Shown: positions 56,746-64,000 of the stretch, one piece after another | How positions within the stretch are numbered: the stretch's first letter is position 1 | Layout of the letters: every line of letters begins with the position of its first letter | NCBI RefSeq assembly: GCF_902686445.1 | Contig: NC_062216.1 | Span: 15,971,084 to 16,035,083 of the forward strand | DNA length: 64,000 nucleotides | Direction of reading: 5' to 3' | DNA from: Sciurus carolinensis | Taxonomy: Eukaryota > Chordata > Mammalia > Rodentia > Sciuridae | Made by a program: the position numbers and the translations under genes | The notes under the pieces: model-generated | What the model was told of the DNA's origin: nothing | What the model saw: the letters and a program-made list of their open reading frames with translations, nothing else | Database searches by the model: none

Positions 56746-58070
56746 GGTAGGGATGAGTGGCATTTCTCCAAGTGATTTCCAGCAAGGGAGGAGGGAGCAG
56801 CTGCTTCAGAAGCTGGTCTTTGTCTATCTGGGACTAAATGGTTCTGCTTAGGAGTCTAGGGTGCCAGTGTGAGATGCCACCCCCCTATCCCCCTGGCTCA
56901 CTCAGAGCAGGGTTTGCCTTGGCACCCTGGATGCTCCCTGTGGATGCTGTGGATAGGTGCAGCCTGGAGACCAGGCAGAGCAGGTGTCCCCTGTCAGGTC
57001 TATGGGGGCACTGAGGAAACACTGTCAGGACGAAGCTCTCTAGTCACCACCTCCTGAAGGCCCAGAACTGTTCCTGTGTCCATGAATCATGTCCCTAGGA
57101 ATTCCCAGACACTACAGGGAAAATTTCAAGGGCACTAAGATGGGTGCTGGGTTCCTAACCATGGCCATTTGGAGGTTATTTTTGACAGGACCCTTCTACC
57201 TGCAGGTGGCAAAGTTGCAGACATGCAGACATTCATTTGTAGATTTTTACCATTACTAGAGACTCCCCAAAGGAGTGTGCTAAAGACTGAGGTTCTCAAT
57301 CTGAAGACCTGTCCAGGATTTGGGCTCTGCTTCCTGTCTGTTAACTTATAAGGCTCTTACATCATTGGTTTCTCCTGCCACCAAGAGAACATAAACTCCA
57401 GACTCAGGACTAATAGACTCTAACTTCAAACATCCGTCAAGCACCCCTAATGTTTCCAGAGCTGTCCACACTACAAGCAGGATGATGTGTGAATTGGAAG
57501 AAGGTACCCGGACGGGTCAGAACAATCATGCCCTCAATTACAAAAGGCCTGTATTTGGAGTGACCAATTAGAAAAGGGGATCTTGGTTTGGCGTTTTCAG
57601 TCTCTGCACTGCATTTTGTTAGACTCAAATTGCACATAGATGGAAATTCTACTTCTCTCATCGGAGCTCCCGATCTACTGGGAAGGATGAGACAGGCAGA
57701 AAGGAACTTACACTTGACGCCTGCTGCTTACCAAGGTTGGGTGTGTTGAGGGTTGGGGCATGGAGGCCGAGAATGCCTTGAAGACTGGCCAAGGTTAAGG
57801 ACTAAGAGTATGCCTTGCTGGATACTTTTTCTTTGCATCAGAGAGAAAACAATAACCCTCCTAAAAACTTCAGAAATGCTACACTGGTTCTGGGCTCAAG
57901 AGCTCAGGATCCTGTCTTCTGTAGATACCTGCTTGGAAAATGGGTGAAATATCAAGGGAGTTAGAGTCCGTGAAACTGACAGCAGCAGATAAGGGCTGTA
58001 TCTTGAACTTCTTTCAGGAATGGCATTGTGATGCCATAGCAACGAAGCTGAAACAATAGAAATCAGAACA
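56746..58070. other. Unassigned non-coding stretch
   Basis: No gene or clear repeat recognised. All open frames are below 75 codons. Confidence 0.45.
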
Positions 58071-58074
58071 ACTA

Positions 58075-58230
58075 CCATTATTTGTGATATTCGTGGAGTA
58101 CTTGCTACTTTCCAGGCCCTGTGTTGTCTGTATTGCATATAATATCTCATCTAAGGCTCCTGACACACTTACAAGGTATATTCTAGGTTTTCCAATTTAG
58201 TAAACAAGTGAACAGACTCAGTGAAAAAAT
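58075..58230 (+). repeat. MIR SINE
   Basis: GTGGAGTACTTGCTACTTTC, CATATAATATCTCATCTAAG and TTTTCCAATTTAGTAAACAA are in MIR order. Confidence 0.7.
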
Positions 58231-58243
58231 GCTGAGAAAATAA

Positions 58244-58320
58244 ATGTTGTACCCCATTTGTGTACAATGAATCAAAACGTGTCTGTAAAAATAAGAAAAT
58301 TAAAAAATTTAAAAAGAAGA
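58244..58320 (+). mobile_element. Very short squirrel-type L1 3' end
   Basis: GTTGTACCCCATTTGTGTAC then AATGAATCAAAACGTGTCTG and an A-rich tail. This is the sense strand of the last 60-odd bases of the same L1 3' end seen inverted at 8490. AGAAAAT occurs on both sides and may be the target duplication. It sits between two MIR copies. Confidence 0.75.
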
Positions 58321-58329
58321 AAATGAGCC

Positions 58330-58500
58330 CTTTTGGGGTGCTTATCCTGTGCCAGACACCATTGTAAACACTTCATTATATTTTTTGCTTAATCCTCACA
58401 GCAACCGTATGAAGTAGGTGTGCTGTTTTTCTTCTATTTTATAGATGAGGACAACAAGGCAAAGTGGATGTCAAATTACTTGCCTAAGGTAAAAAAAAAT
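58330..58500 (+). repeat. MIR SINE
   Basis: GGTGCTTATCCTGTGCCAGA, CACCATTGTAAACACTTCAT, CAATCCTCACAGCAACC-like sequence, GAAGTAGGTGTGCTGTTTTT and ATAGATGAGGACAACAAGGC follow MIR. The A-runs of 58490-58520 belong to its right edge or a separate insertion. Confidence 0.75.
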
Positions 58501-58519
58501 AAAGAAAAAGAAAAAAAAA

Positions 58520-58920
58520 ACCTCAAGGTTGCAGACTTGGCAAATGTAAATCCAAATTCAAAACTAAGCCGGTTTGCCTGCAAAGCTCCAGTTTTCAGGT
58601 CCTGATACCAGGCAACGTAGCTTCAAGTTTTCCACCAAAAGAACCTTAGCAGCAGAGGCCTGAACACATACCCCCAGGGGCTGGGAGTGTTGCCTAAGGC
58701 AGCTAGCTGTCAGTGTGCCATTTCTTTGAAGCCCTATGTTTTATCTTAGAGAAATTTTGTGAATTTTGCATTCTATTTCATAATGTATGTTTGTAACATG
58801 AATATGTTGTTTCGATTTGGGCTGTTGTTGCCAAAACTTTGAGGAAAGAAGATGCTTGAGGATGCATGCTATACTCACCTCCTAGGTGCTTCTAGGTTTC
58901 CCGAGCCCCACTGTGAGAAT
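58520..58920. other. Unassigned stretch
   Basis: No gene or family recognised. Confidence 0.45.
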
Positions 58921-58924
58921 GGTT

Positions 58925-59520
58925 GAACTAGAAAGAGCGTGGGTTTCAGAATCAGCCAGATCAGAGCTCAGATCCTGGCTCCATTTGCCACTATGTGCTG
59001 TGACCTGGTCTCTGAGTCACAGGTTCTTCATATTGTAAGTAATTGTTTTAGTCAGCTTTCTCACTAAAGGACCCAACCAGCACAATTGTAGAGGAAAAAA
59101 GGTTTATTTGAGGTCTCACTGTTTCAGAGGTCTTAGTCCATAGAAGGCCAGCTCCATTCCTCAGGACTCCGGGTGAGGCTGAGCATCATGGTGGGAGAAC
59201 ATGGAGGAGGGAAGCAGCTCACATCATGGTGATCAGAAAGCAGAGAGAGACTTCACTAGCCAGATACAAATATAAACCCATAGCCACGTCCCCAGTGAAC
59301 TACTTCCTCCAGCCACACCTCACCTGCCTCCAGTTACCACTCAGTTAATCCCATCAGAGATCAATCCACTGATTAGGTTAAGGTTATAACTCAATCATTT
59401 CTCCCCCAAACCTTCTTGCATTGTTTTGCATGGAGCTTTTGGGAGACACCACATCTAAAGCATAACATCATAGATAATGATATAAGCCTGTCAGAGTGGC
59501 AGTGGAGTGAGGCACCTGAT
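58925..59520 (-). repeat. MIR SINE split by a MaLR LTR
   Basis: The left part (58925-59043) reads AGAGCGTGGGTTTCAGAATC, CAGATCCTGGCTCCATTTGC and GTGACCTGGTCTCTGAGTCA in reverse MIR order. After the LTR the core resumes as GATAATGATATAAGCCTGTC (59472 on). The two pieces are collinear once 59044-59467 is removed. Confidence 0.6.
59044..59467 (-). mobile_element. MaLR-type solo LTR, 424 bp
   Basis: Minus strand begins TGTTATGCTTTAGATGTGGT and ends GCTGACTAAAACA. It has exactly the length of the copy at 20820-21243 and shares GGCCTTCTATGGACTAAGAC, TGTGAGCTGCTTCCCTC and the AATAAACCTTTTTTCC end. Flanks GTAAT and TCATA do not match, so the target duplication is not visible. Confidence 0.85.
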
Positions 59521-59766
59521 CCTTAGGAGGATTTCAAGAAATGGTGCCATTCCAAGTGGCTACTTATGGCTTATTGTACCTTCTTCACTCAGCAAGTGGC
59601 CCAGTACTGTGACTGGATTGAGCAGAACATCTCTGGGTGTCCACAAATGGTTTTGTTCTGGGGGGCAGTGGAGTTGCTGCTTGATCTCCCGTGGGGAGGA
59701 ACTCTGTATGCTCTTTGTGTTTCCCATACACCTACTGCATCCATGGGGTCTCAATGGAATGGGGGA

Positions 59767-59769
<3 letters not shown>

Positions 59770-59827
<58 letters not shown>

Positions 59828-59837
59828 TCTCTCTTTA
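59770..59837. repeat. (CT) microsatellite
   Basis: About 27 uninterrupted CT units from 59771, then CTCCTTCTCTCTTT. Open frames of up to 120 codons on both strands through it encode SL/LS or RE/ER runs and are not genes. Confidence 0.95.
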
Positions 59838-59839
59838 CC

Positions 59840-60110
59840 CACATTTAGATTACCTCTTGGCTAAGAAAAGGACTTGTTTCCTTTTGACTGGTGTTCAGAA
59901 GAAAGACCAGCTTGAAGAGAATGGATAATATACATATACTCATATTACATTCAGATATATTCATGTTATGTACATATTACATTTAAACCTCTGTCTAAAC
60001 CTCTTTCCAAAACCCTCTGAATCTCCAACCAAGACTTAAGCATACAGGAGAATTAGTTGGTCAGGTGGATCCAGTAGGGGTCAGAAAGAGGTTCTATGGT
60101 CCTTTTCTCA
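59840..60110. other. Unassigned stretch, source-like for a later duplication
   Basis: The segment TTTAGATTACCTCTTGG and its continuation to about 59882 recurs, diverged, inside the insertion at 60654-60700. No gene recognised. Confidence 0.45.
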
Positions 60111-60114
60111 ATGT

Positions 60115-60215
60115 TACATCTGCAAGAAAATCTGTTAACCTTGCTGAACTTTATTTTCTTCATTTGTAAAGTAAAGCTAACATGTCACAATATGATCATT
60201 AGGAATGGTTTAGGT
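60115..60215 (-). repeat. MIR SINE fragment
   Basis: CTGAACTTTATTTTCTTCAT then TTGTAAAGTAAAGCTAACAT matches reverse MIR (CTCAGTTTCCTCATCTGTAA AATGGGGATAA). Confidence 0.5.
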
Positions 60216-60218
60216 ACA

Positions 60219-61595
60219 TTATGATGGCCATTATAAAAATCAATAGAAAATACCAATAGTGAGTGTTGGTGAGGATGTGAAGAAATTGGGACCTTTTATG
60301 CATGGCTAATGAGAATGCAAAACGGAATAGTCACTGTGAAAAACACTGTGGAATTCCTCAAAAAGCTAAACATAGAACTCCCATATGATCCAGCAATTTT
60401 ACTTCTAGGTATATAATAAAAAGAATTCATAACAGGGACTCAAACAGGGACTTGTACACCAATTGTTCATCGCAGCATTATTCATGATAGCCCAAAGGTG
60501 GAAACATTCAGAATGCCCATTAACAGATGAATGGATAAATAAAATGTGGCACATGCATACAATAGAATATTATTCAGACTTAGAAATAAATGAAATTCTG
60601 ATATATGCTACAACATGGATGAACCTTGAAAATATTATGCTAAGTAAAATAAGTCAGAAATATTTAAATCATCTCTTGGGTGAAAAAAGGACCTGTTTCT
60701 TGCTAAGTAAAATAAGCCACCAATATTAGATGATTCTACTTATATGATGTATCACAGAGTAGTTAGATTCAGAGAGACAGAAGTAGAATAGTAGTTGCTA
60801 GGATCTGGAGGAAGGGAAGGGGGAGTTACAGTTTAATGGGCATAGAATTCCAGTTTGGGATGATGAAACTTCTGGAGGTTGATAGTAGTGAGGGTTACGA
60901 AACAATGTGAATGAATAATAGTTTTTCTCTCACCTATAGTTTTGTTCAGTGTCCCATGGTTGAACTTGACCAAAAAATTTAGTGATAAATTCCAGAAATA
61001 ACAGTTTGCAAGTTTTTAAATTGTGTGTAATTCTGAGTAGTATGATGAAATTTTATGCTGTATTGCTTCTCCCAGACAGGACGGGCATCATCCATTTGTC
61101 CGGGTACACATCTTACATATGCTACCCACCCATCAGTCACTAGCAGCCATCTTGGTTATTAAATCAACTATCATGGTATCGTAGCACTTGCTTTCAAGCA
61201 ATTCTTATTTTACTTAATAATGAATTCAAAGGGAAAAAGTGGGGATAGTGGCAATTCAGATATGCCAAAAAGATGTTGCAAAATGCTTCCTTTAAGTGAA
61301 AAGGTAAAAGAAAATTAAGATGCTTTGATAAAGAGAGAGAGAGAGGACACATTCACGTAACTTTTATTACAGAATATCATTAAAATTGCTTTATTTTATT
61401 TTTAGTTGTTAATCTCTTACTGGGTCTTATTTACAAATTCAACTTTATCATAGATAACTATGTATGGGAGAAAACAGTGTATATAGGGTTTGGTCCCATG
61501 CATAGCTTCAGGCATCTACTAGGGGTGTTGATATTACTGAACTGCGTACACTTAAAAATAGTTATAATGATAAATCATATGTTAGGAAAAAATTT
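60219..61595 (+). repeat. Old L1 fragment split by a 47-bp insertion and a Tigger element
   Basis: ORF2 end and 3' region in order: GTGTTGGTGAGGATGTGAAG near 60264, CATATGATCCAGCAATTTTA near 60383, CACATGCATACAATAGAATA near 60549, ATGCTAAGTAAAATAAG near 60637, then the 3' region. It is interrupted at 60654-60700 (see findings) and at about 60918-61526 by a Tigger element. It resumes with GAACTGCGTACACTTAAAAA near 61540 and ends near 61595. Stops are frequent. It looks like an old L1M-type copy. Confidence 0.75.
60918..61526 (+). mobile_element. Tigger-type DNA transposon remnant (pogo/Tc1-mariner)
   Basis: Follows a TA at 60916-60917. Left region matches the Tigger1/MER2-like pattern (TTTTGTTCAGTGTCCCATGG, ATAAATTCCAGAAATAACAG, TTCTGAGTAGTATGATGAAA). 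A reading frame starting at 61221 gives SGNSDMPKR followed by LPLSEKVK, the N-terminus of a Tigger transposase, and stops soon after. A deletion follows near 61317-61370. The right part (TTATTTTTAGTTGTTAATCT, TACTGGGTCTTATTTACAAA, ATGGGAGAAAACAGTGTATA) matches the 3' region, but the far inverted repeat is missing. Confidence 0.75.
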
Positions 61596-61599
61596 TTAG

Positions 61600-62810
61600 A
61601 AGAATGCTTTAAAATTAAAACAAGTTTTGGGTTTCCCCCCCCCTCTCTGTTCTTTACTAGATTTGGAAGTTAAATCCTCCTTCATCTTTGAAGAGAAAGG
61701 AAAATGACCCTTGGGCTTAGCAGATCCTTGGCCTTCAGAGATCTTTGGGGGTATAGGGAAATTCAAACTGGGGTCTGCTAGGCAGTGGTGGCAGACTGAA
61801 CTTGATCTTGGGAAGCTGACCATGACCTTCCAGGTTCTCAGCTAGTGCTCAGAAGTCCTTTCCAGTTGCTTGCTCCAGTTGCTGAGCTTCAGGCAGGGTA
61901 GCCTCAGTCTCCAGAAGCATTGAACAGATCAGCAAGGAATAGTCAGTTCTGGTATGAGGGAAAAGGAAGCAGCTTGTCCAGGCTGCCAGGATCTTCTCAG
62001 GAGGCACACGGCATGGCAACAGCAATGTGACTCCATGGGAATGTGAAGACTGGTGATGCTCTCCCCTCCAACTGCGATTGTTCTGAGCATGCATGGCTCC
62101 TGGGAAACCCTTTCTGATGTTTGATGTGCATCTTTTGGGTTTCCTCACCCCCATCTTTTGATGCCTTTTCTCCATCACCATCAGCACTGAGATTGTCCAG
62201 CCATGGCCAACTGAGAACAAGGGTTGGGGGAAGGAGAGTTTTGTGGAGGAGGTCACAGAGATAGGGCTGATGAGTACACACTGATGGCATGGAGACATAC
62301 TGGGGAGAGCAGGCATGGCCTTCCTTCTGTGCTTCCCAGGGCAGGGAGGAAGGTAGAGGAAAAAAGAAATGTGGTCAGGCTAGAGCCTCAGGACTGTGTG
62401 TCCATCACATGGCAGTGGAGGTGACCTCGAGGATTGCCCAGCCCCAGGTCTCCAGCAGATCCTAAAGTTAGCAATGACCACCACAAGGGTCCCATGAGCC
62501 ACTGGAAGACCTGTTATCTTCCCCCTGTTATCTCATGATTGTTTCCCTTGGGGTCCTGTGTGGGTGACCCTTCCTCAGCAGCCTTGAATGGGGAGTGACT
62601 GGTCTGAGCTTACCCTGAGATTTTGCTCAGTCCCCAAATGATTTACCCTTGTGAAATTCTTTCTCCTGCCTCATGATGCTGCAGGATACAGTATCCACCA
62701 AGTCCAAGCTCAGTGGGACTGTGGACTTCACATAGGATGAAGCAACACTTAGATTAAACCTATTGGAGACCCTCTCAGGGAAAAGAGGATGCCCATAGGA
62801 TGAAGTCTCT
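61600..62810. other. Unassigned non-coding stretch
   Basis: An open frame of 155 codons on the minus strand (62316-61849) and others alongside it (62290-61997, 61823-61596) do not match a family I know. The lengths and overlap suggest either a decayed retrocopy or chance. Confidence 0.45.
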
Positions 62811-62814
62811 AATA

Positions 62815-62900
62815 ATCAGGGCAATAATAATAATCTACCTTGGTGTTGTTGGAAGATTTAAGTGAAATGAGGAAAGGGTCTTGGCATGTGTCACTCAATC
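62815..62900 (-). repeat. Possible MIR SINE fragment
   Basis: CAATAATAATAATCTACCTT, then GTGTTGTTGGAAGATTTAAG and TGAAATGAGGAAAGG resembles reverse MIR (ATAATAATAGTACCTACC, GGGTTGTTGTGAGGATTAAA). Confidence 0.4.
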
Positions 62901-62904
62901 CGTG

Positions 62905-64000
62905 TTTGTTTGTGCTCTTCTCTCTCCCAGTGGAAAGGTACAAGCTATGTAAAAATGCTCTCCTTCCTGTCTCCTGGATTGCTCCTTCTTCCCTGGATGA
63001 TGCTTTCCTTATCCTCTTTCATTCCCTCTCCCTCTTTCTTCTTCCCCCGACCCCACAAGGTCACAGAGGCAACTGTGCCCAGGTATTGTTCCTCCTAAAA
63101 GCCCCGGCAATGGCACAGCCACTGGCTCTTGCCCAGGTGCTTGTATTGGCACATCTTTCTCCTTGCGAAGGAGACAGTGTTCATTATCCCATTCATCTTC
63201 ACAAGTTTCCTCTGTGTTATTAGAAAGATTTTTCTGCACGGCACAAGAAAAATCCTAATGGAAAAAGAAAACTGACCCTCAGAAACATGTTCTCCTTGCT
63301 CCATCGGCCCCCATACATTCCCTTTGGATTGATTACCTATGAGAGCCTGTGAGCTTTGGAACATCAGATTTCAAAACGGAAACATAAAAGAGTGAACACG
63401 AATTGAGCAACTCAATTCTGCCCTCCATGCTGGGGACACATGTTCTTAAAGCATAGGAGAGGGAGGGCCATCTTGTCTCTCCCACCTATTTGATCTCCTG
63501 GGCTTCTGACACCAGCCCTTCTTGTGGCTCTGATGACAGGTAGGGAAGAAAGCACTCGTTGGAAGCTGAGCACTGTGCTGGGCACCAGAGGCCCTGGAAG
63601 TGAGGATGTGGCTCATACAGATGGAGAGATTCAAGACAGATACACGTCGGAGATCTCAAGGATCCAAGGGAGATGCTGAAAAAACAAGTCACATCTAAAT
63701 GCTAAAGGAATGGAGCTAATGAAAGTCGCCAGACTGTGGCCTTAAAGTGACTGTCAGAGACTGTGACATAAGAGGTAGGGAGGTTACAGGCAGGGAAATG
63801 TACCTGAAATGTACCAAGATTACTTCTGAACTGGTGCTCTCCACTGGGACTCTCTCATTGTCCTGCAGCAATGCCTGCCTCTGTTCAAAGCAGTTGCCAT
63901 TGATGTAGCTGCTCCGACCAGCCACCTAATTTCTCTTCCTACCTCACCCAGCGTGGTGGTCACCAATGTCCTACTGAGTTGCTTGCTCTCTTAAAGGCCT
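62905..64000. other. Unassigned non-coding stretch
   Basis: A 127-codon open frame at 62840-63223 and a minus-strand frame of 89 codons (63364-63095) overlap one another and have no recognisable domain. Near 63565 AGCACTGTGCTGGGCACCAG is a possible L2/MIR end. The window ends with no gene in view. Confidence 0.45.

Noticed and set aside
59507..59928. Open frames with LSLSLS and RERERE runs
   Set aside because: They translate the (CT)27 microsatellite.
61849..62316. 155-codon minus-strand open frame with a lysine/arginine-rich centre
   Set aside because: I tried to match it to a chromatin or ribosomal protein retrocopy and could not; neighbouring overlapping frames suggest chance.
1..64000. 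CRISPR array, phage, operon or bacterial defence system
   Set aside because: No regularly spaced repeats or bacterial-type genes; the repeat families are mammalian throughout.

Overview
The window looks like non-coding rodent DNA, most likely from a squirrel (Sciuridae). Three things point there. There are tRNA-Ala-derived ID SINEs at 7.8 and 44.1 kb. There are two dimeric SINEs with a B1-like left half and an ID-like right half, at 1.5 and 23.4 kb. There is also an L1 3' end of a type I associate with ground squirrels and marmots, at 8.5, 19.7 and 58.2 kb. The species assignment is inference. I found no convincing protein-coding gene, no functional RNA gene, no CRISPR array and no bacterial or phage-like system. 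The longest open frames run through repeats, homopolymers or dinucleotide arrays and look like chance.

Layout. 0-6 kb is mostly unassigned sequence with one MaLR LTR broken by a SINE, and ends in a purine-rich tract. 6.5-6.7 kb is a homeodomain-motif-rich block that may be a conserved regulatory element. 7.0-8.1 kb holds two LTRs in a row, the second broken by an ID SINE. 8.5-8.9 kb is an L1 with an internal inversion. 9.3-11.3 kb holds MIR and L2 relics. 13-21.3 kb is AT-rich and dominated by old L1 fragments and MaLR LTRs, including a solo LTR with an exact 5-bp target duplication inside an L1. 22-24.6 kb is a long L2 relic cut by a B1-ID dimer. 25-34 kb is mostly unassigned, with a Tigger-type element and an MLT1-type LTR. 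34.7-35.6 kb is an L3/CR1 relic.

36-43 kb is largely unassigned and includes possible conserved blocks near 38.9 and 40.5 kb. At 44.1 kb lies the freshest insertion, an ID SINE with a 33-A tail. 45-49 kb holds MaLR LTRs, possible L2 relics and a second Tigger-type element. 49.5-51.1 kb has a small chimeric duplication. 52-57 kb is richer in G+C, with a CTCF-like motif, CA- and GA-type repeats, a possible regulatory block near 53.4 kb and an exon-like segment at 56.66 kb. 58-61.6 kb is a nest of MIR, L1, MaLR and Tigger insertions. The last 2.4 kb is unassigned.

No set of genes works together here. The window reads as the inside of a large intron or an intergenic region. Its interest lies in the nested insertions, small rearrangements and candidate regulatory blocks. 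Repeat names come from recognising family sequences by eye, so boundaries are approximate except where target-site duplications fix them.
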